Under the pieces are notes generated by a model that had not been told where the DNA came from, made no database searches, and saw only the letters and a list, made by a program, of their open reading frames with translations. A stretch of 60,856 nucleotides of DNA from CAZQEZ01 sp964592475 (GTDB lineage: Bacteria > Bacteroidota > Bacteroidia > Cytophagales > Cyclobacteriaceae), in the NCBI GenBank assembly GCA_964592475.1, contig CAZQEZ010000005.1, positions 1-60,856 on the forward strand, given 5' to 3'. The translations under genes were made by a program, and so were the position numbers. Below, piece after piece: positions 54,043 through 60,856 of the stretch (positions within the stretch are counted from its first letter, which is position 1; each line of letters opens with the position of its first letter).

Positions 54043-55953
54043 ATGTTTAGAATATCATTAATTCTTTTATTATTAATAATTACTCAAAGTTGTAAAGTAG
54101 AGAACAAAGAAGAAAAACCAAACATTATCTGGCTCAACGTAGAAGATTTGAGTCCTATGTTGGGGGCCTATGGTGATGAAAATGCCACCACACCAAATCT
54201 CGACCAATTGGCAAAGGAAGGTGTTTTATTTACCAATGCATATGCCACAGCGCCTATCTGTGCCCCTTCCCGCTCTGCCATGGTCACCGGATTGCATGCT
54301 ACCTCTCTCGGTACGCAACATTTGCGCTCCGAGCTAAAAAGGCCTGATCATGTGAAAGCCATTCAAGAATACATGCAGGGGGCTGGTTACTTCACCTCCA
54401 ACTATGGCAAAACTGACTATAATTTCGATCCGGCCGGTTTTTTTGATTACTGGGAGCAAGATCTGGCACCCTGGCGCGCACGAAAAGAAGATGATAAAAG
54501 ACCATTTTTCAGTTTTTTCGTTTTTGGAATTACCCACGAAGGAAGTGGTAACAATCTTGATCGGTATCAGAAAGCCGTAAAGGATTTGCCCAAAGCTTTA
54601 TTTCACAATCCTAACCAGGCAAAAGTACCACCTTATTATCCTGATACTCCGGAACTGAGAGAGTTATGGGCTCATTATTACGATTGTGCTACCGCTATGG
54701 ATCGAATGGTAGGTGAGGTAATTCAAAATTTGAAGGATGATGGGCTTTACCAAAACACTATCATTATATTTTACTCTGATCACGGTAATGGTTTGCCCCG
54801 TTATAAAAGGTGGTTAAATAATTCTGGTTTGCATGTACCATTCATTGTTTACGTACCTGAAAAATTCAACAACCTGGTTAACCAAGAGCCAGGTAGCAAA
54901 AATCATGATCTGGTGAATTTTGCTGATTTGGCACCCACCACCTTAAGTCTTGCCGGTGAACCCATTCCTGATCATATGCAGGGTATTCCTTTTATGGGAA
55001 ATAAAATTGGAGAAGCACGGAAGTACATGGTGGCTGCCAGGAGCAGGGCAGATAATATGTATGAGGTTTCCCGATCGTTGAGAGATGAGAGGTACATTTA
55101 CATACGCCATTACATGCCACATATGCCTTACATTCAGCCTGGCTATATTTTTTCTGACAAAAAGTTGAGTTTTAAATATTTGCGCCAGGCCCGGTCAACT
55201 ATGGAATTGCCTCCTGCCTCGGAAAAAATGTGGCACCCGAAGCCTATCGAGGAATTGTACGATCTGAAGAACGACCCAAAGGAGTTGAATAATCTGGCAG
55301 ATAATCCGGAATACCAGGATAAAAAAGAAGAATTGAAAAATGCTATGCACCAAATTATTCTTTCCAATCGGGATGCCGGCTTTCTTTTTGAGCCTGAAAT
55401 GATGATGAGAGGTGCCGCCTCCACTGTTTATGAAATGGCGCAGGACAGCAGCCAATACGATTTACCCAATGTTTTAGCTGCTGCAGAAATGGTTGGGGTA
55501 GCAAGTCTGGAGGAAACATTGTTAAAATTAGCGGATGATGATAGTGGTGTACGATTTTGGGCGTTGATGAATTTAAGATCGATGGGGGAGGATGCTTCAG
55601 TGGCTATTGAAGATATAAAAAAGCGATTATCTGATGAGTCGCCCAGCGTTGCTATTTTGGCAGCTGAGACCTTGTGCCTGTTGGATCAATGTGGAGATGA
55701 AACAATCAAAGTTTTATCTAATTATTTGCAAGACGATCGTCCCTGGGTAGCATTGATGGCCGCCAGGTCTACGGAATTAATTGGAGAAAAAGCCAAACCA
55801 TTAGTGCCGGTGTTGCAACAGGTATTGGAAAAAAATAAATCGTTACCCGGTTCAGAAAGAAAGTATAAGGATGGTAATTTTGCCGCGTTTACCAGTTGGT
55901 CGGTACGCTGGGCATTACATCATTGTGGTGAAGAGGTAGATATAACGATATGA
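54043..55953 (+). CDS. Sulfatase with C-terminal HEAT-like repeats, lipoprotein
   Basis: A 636-residue protein. I chose the ATG at 54043 (RISLILLLLIITQSC, lipid Cys17) over the GTG at 54019. The formylglycine motif is Cys73 in APICAPSRSAMVTG. IIWLNVEDLSPMLGAYGDEN resembles the heparan N-sulfatase-like subgroup, and FYSDHGNGLPRYKRW holds further ligands. From about residue 478 there are HEAT-like helical pairs (VRFWALMNLRSMGEDASVAI, ESPSVAILAAETLCLLDQCG, RPWVALMAARSTELIGEKAK). The sulfatase-HEAT fusion may bind glycan or partner proteins. It overlaps the next sulfatase by 4 bases. Confidence 0.92.
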   Translation: MFRISLILLLLIITQSCKVENKEEKPNIIWLNVEDLSPMLGAYGDENATTPNLDQLAKEGVLFTNAYATAPICAPSRSAMVTGLHATSLGTQHLRSELKRPDHVKAIQEYMQGAGYFTSNYGKTDYNFDPAGFFDYWEQDLAPWRARKEDDKRPFFSFFVFGITHEGSGNNLDRYQKAVKDLPKALFHNPNQAKVPPYYPDTPELRELWAHYYDCATAMDRMVGEVIQNLKDDGLYQNTIIIFYSDHGNGLPRYKRWLNNSGLHVPFIVYVPEKFNNLVNQEPGSKNHDLVNFADLAPTTLSLAGEPIPDHMQGIPFMGNKIGEARKYMVAARSRADNMYEVSRSLRDERYIYIRHYMPHMPYIQPGYIFSDKKLSFKYLRQARSTMELPPASEKMWHPKPIEELYDLKNDPKELNNLADNPEYQDKKEELKNAMHQIILSNRDAGFLFEPEMMMRGAASTVYEMAQDSSQYDLPNVLAAAEMVGVASLEETLLKLADDDSGVRFWALMNLRSMGEDASVAIEDIKKRLSDESPSVAILAAETLCLLDQCGDETIKVLSNYLQDDRPWVALMAARSTELIGEKAKPLVPVLQQVLEKNKSLPGSERKYKDGNFAAFTSWSVRWALHHCGEEVDITI

Positions 55954-57305
55954 AAAATTTAGGAATTTTAACAGTTGTTTTCGTGCTTATATTTTCTGGT
56001 TGTAAACAAAATAGCCAGACCAAACAGGCTAACAAAAGACCCAATATTGTTTTCATTCTTTCTGATGACCAGGCCTGGAATGATTACGGTTTTATGGGTC
56101 ATGAGCAGATTGAAACACCGAAGATAGATGAACTGGCTGCACAAAGTCTGACTTATACCCGGGGCTATGTAACGGCTCCTTTGTGCAGTCCATCCCTGGC
56201 CTCGATGATTACAGGGTTATATCCACATCAACATGGCATTACTGGAAACGATCCTACTTTTAATTTCGAAGGAAAAAAATATACTGAAGAATGGCTAAAG
56301 CAAAGAAAATTACATTTCGATACATTAATTGATAATTTTAAACAGCTGCCATTGCTATCAAATATTTTAGCTCGGGAAGGATACCTGAGCATGCAAACTG
56401 GCAAATGGTGGATAGGCAGCTACAAAGATGGAGGATTTGATTACGGAATGACCCATGGCGACCCTGCCAAAGGAGGTCGGCATGGGGATGAAGGGTTGAC
56501 CATAGGCCGGGAAGAAATGGATACTATTTACAGTTTTATAGATAAGTCTCAGCAGGAAAATAAACCGTTTTTCCTTTGGTATGCACCTTTTTTGCCACAT
56601 ACTCCACATAATCCACCCGATAGTTTGTTGCAAAAGTATTTGGACAAGGTTGATTCTGAGCCTGTTGCACGTTATTATGCCAACTGTGAGTGGTTTGATA
56701 ACACTGTAGGTCAGTTGCTAGACCATTTGCAACAACAAGGCATGAGTGAAAATACTATCATTTTTTATGTCTGTGACAATGGTTGGTTACAGGATCGTAA
56801 CAAAGCCAACAGATATCAGGAAGGCTCTAAGAGGGCACCATATGACTTAGGCATTCGTACGCCAATCATGGTAAAATGGCCTGTCAAAATTGAAGCACAA
56901 ATGGATACCAGTACGCTGGTCAGTAGCATCGATATGGTGCCTACAGTTTTAGACATTTTGAAAATTTCCCAGCCTGAAAGCATGCAAGGTATTAGTTTAT
57001 TAGCCACTGACAGTTTGCAAATAAGAAATAAGATATTCAGTGAAGTTTTTGCTCACGATATTGAAAGTGTACAAGAGCCTACTTTAAGCTTAAAATACAG
57101 AATAGTTGTTGAGGGTGAATGGAAGCTGATAGTACCCAGCAACAGAAACTTGCCCGATCAGGAAACGGAATTGTATCACATTATTCAAGATCCTTTCGAG
57201 AAAATTAATTTGGCTGATGGGTTTCCGGACAAAGTTGCTGAATTAAAAAATAAGATCAGCCAATGGTGGCAACCTTCGTTTGAAAATAAAGGGAATTTTA
57301 ATTAA
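55950..57305 (+). CDS. Sulfatase with an atypical active-site motif, lipoprotein
   Basis: A 451-residue S1-type sulfatase with a lipoprotein signal (VFVLIFSGCKQ, Cys18). Metal ligands lie in IVFILSDDQAWNDYG and IFYVCDNGWLQD. The formylglycine motif is Cys79 in APLCSPSLASMITG, where the Arg of C-x-P-x-R is replaced by Leu83. That Arg normally supports maturation and catalysis, so this enzyme may belong to a subgroup with different maturation or may be inactive. PHQHGITGN after the motif is retained. The start overlaps the previous stop as ATGA. Confidence 0.9.
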   Translation: MKNLGILTVVFVLIFSGCKQNSQTKQANKRPNIVFILSDDQAWNDYGFMGHEQIETPKIDELAAQSLTYTRGYVTAPLCSPSLASMITGLYPHQHGITGNDPTFNFEGKKYTEEWLKQRKLHFDTLIDNFKQLPLLSNILAREGYLSMQTGKWWIGSYKDGGFDYGMTHGDPAKGGRHGDEGLTIGREEMDTIYSFIDKSQQENKPFFLWYAPFLPHTPHNPPDSLLQKYLDKVDSEPVARYYANCEWFDNTVGQLLDHLQQQGMSENTIIFYVCDNGWLQDRNKANRYQEGSKRAPYDLGIRTPIMVKWPVKIEAQMDTSTLVSSIDMVPTVLDILKISQPESMQGISLLATDSLQIRNKIFSEVFAHDIESVQEPTLSLKYRIVVEGEWKLIVPSNRNLPDQETELYHIIQDPFEKINLADGFPDKVAELKNKISQWWQPSFENKGNFN

Positions 57306-57313
57306 TTTGCGTT

Positions 57314-57787
57314 ATGATCTATTTTATTATTGTTGTGCTTTTGATAGTAGCAATTGCCCTTTATTTTAGCAATAAAGATTCTAAAAAGGCAGGAGAGCAA
57401 GCTACAGTATTATTGGCTGAAATTGATAATCGTTATGACAATTTCATTAGAAAAAGTATAAACTCAGTAATATTAAAAAATAATAATTTTAATGTTGATC
57501 AAGATGAGCTTTCGCGGCAGGCAATGGAATATTTAAAACCATATATAGATGCCTTGATTTTTCATATTAACACTACTCTTTATACGTCAGTAGAAGTAAA
57601 TTATGAGTCACCTTATTTTCAGAATGCGACATCACTAACTAAACAGATGTTTGTAGTAAGTCAACAAAATAAATCTAAAAAATTGACCAGGCAGGAAGAA
57701 TCTGAAATATATCAGGCTTTCGCCGATGGAATCAAATCAGATCTTATTTCCAGGTTATTAGACTTAAAGTCTGGTGATGCAATATAA
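57314..57787 (+). CDS. Membrane-anchored protein of unknown function
   Basis: A 157-residue protein with one N-terminal transmembrane helix (IYFIIVVLLIVAIALYF) followed by a helical, charged soluble part (TVLLAEIDNRYDNFIRKSIN, QEESEIYQAFADGIKSD). It follows the sulfatase by 8 bases. I do not recognise a family. The composition is more AT-rich and less conserved in style than the sulfatases, so it may be a separate gene. Confidence 0.6.
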   Translation: MIYFIIVVLLIVAIALYFSNKDSKKAGEQATVLLAEIDNRYDNFIRKSINSVILKNNNFNVDQDELSRQAMEYLKPYIDALIFHINTTLYTSVEVNYESPYFQNATSLTKQMFVVSQQNKSKKLTRQEESEIYQAFADGIKSDLISRLLDLKSGDAI

Positions 57788-57796
57788 AAAAAGTCT

Positions 57797-58005
57797 ATGA
57801 GTTTTTTAGGTGAATATATTAGACAGAATGGTATTTATGCAGAGTATGAAGATAAAACTTTTAGATTTGATCCTTTTAAATTAATCCTTTCCGGAGATGG
57901 CAACAAGATAAAAATCAAATCAATTCTGTTTATGAACTTGAAACTTAAGGAGAGGTTGATGGCAATACCTTAAAATGTATGGTGAAAAAATTAAGTAAAT
58001 TATAG
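57797..58005 (+). pseudogene. Degraded small gene, frameshifted
   Basis: An ATG frame of 58 codons starts 9 bases after the upstream gene (SFLGEYIRQNGIYAEYEDKT) and stops at 57973. A second frame from about 57927 reads NSVYELET, a stop, then GEVDGNTLKCMVKKLSKL and a stop at 58005. That sequence is also protein-like. The simplest reading is one small protein broken by a frameshift and a stop. Sequencing error is possible. The family is unknown. Confidence 0.5.
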
Positions 58006-58149
58006 GGAATAAAGTGATTGAGAAAATCATCTCCACTAGCTTACGCACGCATGTCGCATGTGCCAATGCTGCAACCTCCAAAGTCAAAGAATAAATTTCT
58101 ATTTGGATGACTTTTTTTGTGGCAGAAACAACCCACTACTAACATCATC

Positions 58150-59418
58150 CTAGCTATTGCGCCATTGTTTTTGTTTTTTCTTAGCCTGATAGTTGCCACT
58201 ATTTTTTCCTTTTCTTTGTTGCTGGTTTGGCTTATTAATTGATTTTATATTTCCCCTTTCTACAACATCTTTTTCCTCATCAGTAAGTGGAAAAGGATGC
58301 TCCTTCGCTACCGGAATTTTTTGCCCAATCAGCTTTTGAATATCACGCAGATAAGCTTTTTCTTCAGCATCGCAAAATGATACGGCTAATCCACTGGCAC
58401 CGGCTCTTCCGGTCCGGCCTATTCTATGCACGTAAGTTTCAGGCACATTGGGAAGGTCGTAATTGACTACAAAAGATAATTCATCGATATCAATGCCCCT
58501 GGCTGCTATGTCGGTGGCAACCAGTACTTTAAGCTTATTATTTTTAAAGTCGCTCAAAGCCTGCTGTCTTGCATTTTGAGATTTATTACCGTGTATGGCG
58601 CTTGCTTTAACACCTGTTCGATCCAGCATCTTTACAATTTTGTTGGCCCCGTGTTTGGTTCGCGAAAATACCAGCACCGAATCATTTATACCATTCTCCA
58701 ATAGATGATTAAGCAATTGGATTTTATTTTTCTTATCAACAAAATAGATGGCTTGCTGCACTTTTTCGGCAGTTGTTTGCTCAGGCTGTATGGTTACTTT
58801 TTCAGGATTGCCCAATATTTTTTGTGATAATTCAATAATGGGGGGAGCCATAGTAGCAGAGAAAAAAAGCGATTGTCGCCTGGTTGGTAATTTGGCGATT
58901 ATTTTTTTTACATCGTGAATGAAGCCCATGTCCAGCATACGATCCGCTTCGTCAAGCACAAAATATTGTAACTTTCCAAGGCTTATATAACCTTGGGAAA
59001 TTAAATCCAGTAGTCTTCCCGGAGTAGCTATTAAAACTTCAACACCTCTTTTCAATGCCATGGTTTGAGCCCCTTGTTTTACCCCGCCAAAGATCACGGT
59101 ATTTTTGATGCCGGTATATTTACCATAGGCATCGAAACTTTCAGCAATTTGAATAGCCAGTTCGCGAGTGGGGGTTACAATTAAAGCAGCCACTTCGCCA
59201 GTTCTTCTGGCTTTTACCGGGTTTTTGTACAATTGCTGCAAAATTGGAATAGCAAAAGCAGCGGTTTTACCTGTGCCGGTTTGGGCACAACCAAGCAAGT
59301 CTTTATTTTTTAATAAAATTGGTATCGATTGCTCCTGGATAGGAGTAGGTTGAACATATCCCTCAGCTTTTAACGCTTTTTGGATGGGTTCAATAATTTC
59401 TAATTGTTCAAATGTCAT
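58150..59418 (-). CDS. rhlE: DEAD-box RNA helicase, RhlE type
   Basis: A 422-residue helicase. It has the Q motif (GYVQPTPIQEQSIPILL), Walker A (AQTGTGKTAAFAIP), PTRELAIQ, GGVKQGA, TPGRLLDL, DEAD (FVLDEADRMLDMGF), SAT (FFSATMAP) and the C-terminal VATDIAARGIDIDE and HRIGRTGRAG. A basic Gln/Lys-rich tail ends the protein (NQQQRKGKNSGNYQAKKKQK). RhlE-type proteins remodel RNA in ribosome assembly and decay. A promoter box lies 21 bases upstream of the start. Confidence 0.94.
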   Translation of the reverse strand: MTFEQLEIIEPIQKALKAEGYVQPTPIQEQSIPILLKNKDLLGCAQTGTGKTAAFAIPILQQLYKNPVKARRTGEVAALIVTPTRELAIQIAESFDAYGKYTGIKNTVIFGGVKQGAQTMALKRGVEVLIATPGRLLDLISQGYISLGKLQYFVLDEADRMLDMGFIHDVKKIIAKLPTRRQSLFFSATMAPPIIELSQKILGNPEKVTIQPEQTTAEKVQQAIYFVDKKNKIQLLNHLLENGINDSVLVFSRTKHGANKIVKMLDRTGVKASAIHGNKSQNARQQALSDFKNNKLKVLVATDIAARGIDIDELSFVVNYDLPNVPETYVHRIGRTGRAGASGLAVSFCDAEEKAYLRDIQKLIGQKIPVAKEHPFPLTDEEKDVVERGNIKSINKPNQQQRKGKNSGNYQAKKKQKQWRNS

Positions 59419-59795
59419 AAGTATTTTTATAATTTCTGCAAAAGTAAATGAGCAATGACGGGTAAGTTATCTAGTGCAATCCTTTTTTAACAGCAGAAAT
59501 TCACAGCTTTAAATGGATGAACTCACTAAATGGTGAGCTTATATCCTGTGGAGGGCATTTAGGCTTTCGATTCAATCAGAAAAGCCGTCATTATTATCAT
59601 TCTAATTAGCAAAGATAGACAAATTATCTTAATTCTGTTTTATATGTCCTCTGTAAAAGCAAATTATCAGTCCGAAATTATTTTCCAAAAGGAAAAAAGA
59701 AGTGTTTTTTTAGTTACAAATTAGTGATAAATGGTTTTGAATTTTAACATTACTTTTCATTCATTTGTTAAGTCTATATAAATATCTATTTAATT
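59419..59795. other. Intergenic region of 377 bases between divergent genes
   Basis: AT-rich spacer. It holds the helicase promoter box at 59439. A small stem CTCAC/GTGAG lies at 59522-59537, and a weak GGCTTT/AAAGCC stem at 59562-59586. No open frame, tRNA or repeat array is seen. Confidence 0.55.
59439..59446 (-). promoter_or_regulatory. Promoter minus-7 box for the helicase
   Basis: The minus strand reads TACTTTTGC, an exact TAnnTTTG box, about 21 bases before the ATG. Confidence 0.5.
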
Positions 59796-60383
59796 TTGGA
59801 CAACCAACATTATTACCAGCTGTGTAAAAGGATTATTAGGAATGATAAGGCAGCATTTGATATTATTTTTGATGCTTATTATCAAAAATTGCTCAAGGCA
59901 GCCGCGTTTTATTTGGGTGCCTACACTTATGCTGATGACGTAGTATCGGAAGTTTTCATGAAATTTCTTGATCAGGGTAAAAAAATTGCAAATATTAAAA
60001 ATCCCGACAATTACTTTTTTATTGCTACTAAAAATCAAGCATTATCTTACCAAAAAAAACTTCAAGATAAATTTATTGATAAGCCTGATTTACGAGTAAC
60101 AGTTTCCAATATTAATCCTGAAACCACAATGATCGAAAAGGAAATATTGGAGATAATTGAAAGTGAAATTGATCAATTTCCTACCAAGAGAAAAATTATT
60201 TTTGAAATGATCAAAGAAGAAAATTTGAGCTACAAGCAAGTGGCTGAAAACCTTGATTTATCTGTAAAAGGGGTAGAAAAACAAATGTCTTTGGCCATGA
60301 AATCTTTGCGGGAGGCATTAAATCGTTATTATAAAGATGCTGAACAAAAAGATAGTAATTCTACAACCTATCTTCCTTCTTAA
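59796..60383 (+). CDS. ECF-type RNA polymerase sigma factor
   Basis: A 195-residue sigma factor of the extracytoplasmic type common in Bacteroidota. Region 2 is near residues 8-80 (IIRNDKAAFDIIFDAYYQKL, ADDVVSEVFMKF), and region 4 near 120-180 (LSYKQVAENLDLSVKGVEKQ). The first in-frame start is TTG at 59796, with no ATG nearby, and homologues begin about there, so the TTG start is accepted. It is followed by a FecR-type anti-sigma gene, the usual partner for surface-signalling control of a TonB-dependent locus. Confidence 0.92.
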   Translation: MDNQHYYQLCKRIIRNDKAAFDIIFDAYYQKLLKAAAFYLGAYTYADDVVSEVFMKFLDQGKKIANIKNPDNYFFIATKNQALSYQKKLQDKFIDKPDLRVTVSNINPETTMIEKEILEIIESEIDQFPTKRKIIFEMIKEENLSYKQVAENLDLSVKGVEKQMSLAMKSLREALNRYYKDAEQKDSNSTTYLPS

Positions 60384-60534
60384 ACCCTTTATTCAATTAT
60401 AATATTTTTAATATTAGATCAATAGAAATGGTAATATTATCATATGAATATCATTTACATGAAAATATTACATTTATTTAGTTTGGTGGTAGGGAAATAG
60501 TCTCGGCAATAGTCTTTATTACAAATCTGCATGA

Positions 60535-60856
60535 ATGACCAATAATATTGATAAAATATTGATTCGTATACTTCAAGGGAAGGCCTCGGTTGAAGAAAAT
60601 AAAGTCTTTGAAAATTGGCTTAAGGAAGATGAATCTAATGTAAAGGTTTTTCATTCTTTACAACACTATTGGCACCATCAAAAGTCTTCTGACCAAGAAT
60701 TTAACCTGAGCAAAAATGAAATATGGTCAACCAGGAGAAATAAGCATAAAGAAAAAAGACGAAAATTAGACTGGAAGCCTTTACAAGCTGCTGCAGCTAT
60801 TTTGTTTATCATGCTTTCCGTTGGTTATTTTTTGAAGGATGCTATCTTTACCGCTA
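60535..60856 (+). CDS. FecR-family anti-sigma factor, cut by the window edge
   Basis: The frame starts at the ATG at 60535 and runs off the edge after about 107 codons. It shows the N-terminal anti-sigma segment (IRILQGKASVEENKVFENWL, then FHSLQHYWHHQKSS). A charged linker and a transmembrane helix (AAAAILFIMLSVGYFL) follow at about residues 86-101. The periplasmic FecR domain would follow outside the window. It receives a signal from a TonB-dependent transporter and controls the sigma factor upstream. Confidence 0.85.
   Translation, partial: MTNNIDKILIRILQGKASVEENKVFENWLKEDESNVKVFHSLQHYWHHQKSSDQEFNLSKNEIWSTRRNKHKEKRRKLDWKPLQAAAAILFIMLSVGYFLKDAIFTA

Noticed and set aside
58006..58149. Repeat array or CRISPR near the helicase end
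   Set aside because: Only a single seven-base direct repeat is present, with no regular spacing.
59791..59798. TAATTTTG as a promoter for the sigma factor
   Set aside because: It overlaps the only available start codon (TTG at 59796), so transcription would begin inside the gene.
1..60856. Insertion sequences, rRNA operons or prophage modules
   Set aside because: I looked for transposase, integrase, terminase and rRNA signatures and saw none. Only the Rpn nuclease gene is related to mobile elements.

Overview
The window is an AT-rich chromosomal segment from a member of the Bacteroidota, most likely the order Cytophagales. The evidence is a type IX secretion sorting domain, many minus-7 promoter boxes of the TAnnTTTG type, a sigma-70/FecR pair, N-terminal lipoprotein signals, a two-lipoyl-domain SucB, and several sulfatases with a GH29 fucosidase. 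The genus cannot be fixed from sequence reading alone. Two runs of exactly 100 N (4443-4542 and 47707-47806) are scaffold gaps. Each interrupts one real gene, rpoN and an Rpn-family nuclease gene.

Left edge (1-1650): a three-gene minus-strand operon encodes a predicted ADP-ribosyltransferase-like toxin, a small antitoxin and a solitary SecB-like chaperone. This is the architecture of a toxin-antitoxin-chaperone (TAC) anti-phage system of the CmdTAC type, and it is the most exciting item in the window. It lies directly beyond the 3' end of a tRNA-Arg(ACG) gene, a usual place for an integrated island.

Core region (1.7-26 kb): mostly housekeeping genes. These are an outer-membrane barrel protein, a PAP2-like membrane protein, rpoN, asnS, a T9SS mini-protein, a fasciclin lipoprotein, lysA, an oligopeptidase B-like lipoprotein, metG, a coiled-coil lipoprotein, the rpsP-rimM-trmD-rplS operon (S16 carries a very long charged tail), sucA-sucB-lpd for the 2-oxoglutarate dehydrogenase complex, a NhaD-type antiporter, and anmK.

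Envelope cluster (26.2-34 kb): coaX, a FadL-like outer-membrane protein, a TPR-like protein, lptC, a CBS/CorC protein, a SurA/PpiD-type chaperone and a DUF493 protein. They run on one strand with tight spacing and clear terminators.

Metabolic and transport region (34-46 kb): a histidine phosphatase, a dihydroorotate dehydrogenase-like protein, a TVP38-chromate transporter pair, an aminotransferase-cupin pair, an Ig-like repeat protein, a phosphotriesterase-family hydrolase, a carboxypeptidase-regulatory-domain protein, an IclR regulator and an alanine-glyoxylate-type aminotransferase.

Sulfated-glycan region (46-57 kb): a minus-strand operon (FAD-dependent oxidoreductase, sulfatase, Rpn nuclease, alpha-L-fucosidase), an aspartyl-protease pseudogene, an msrA pair, and two more sulfatases in a plus-strand operon. 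This suggests desulfation and defucosylation of an algal or animal sulfated glycan. The right edge holds a decaying small gene, a DEAD-box helicase, an ECF-type sigma factor and the start of a FecR anti-sigma factor. The last two often precede SusC/SusD genes, which would lie outside the window.
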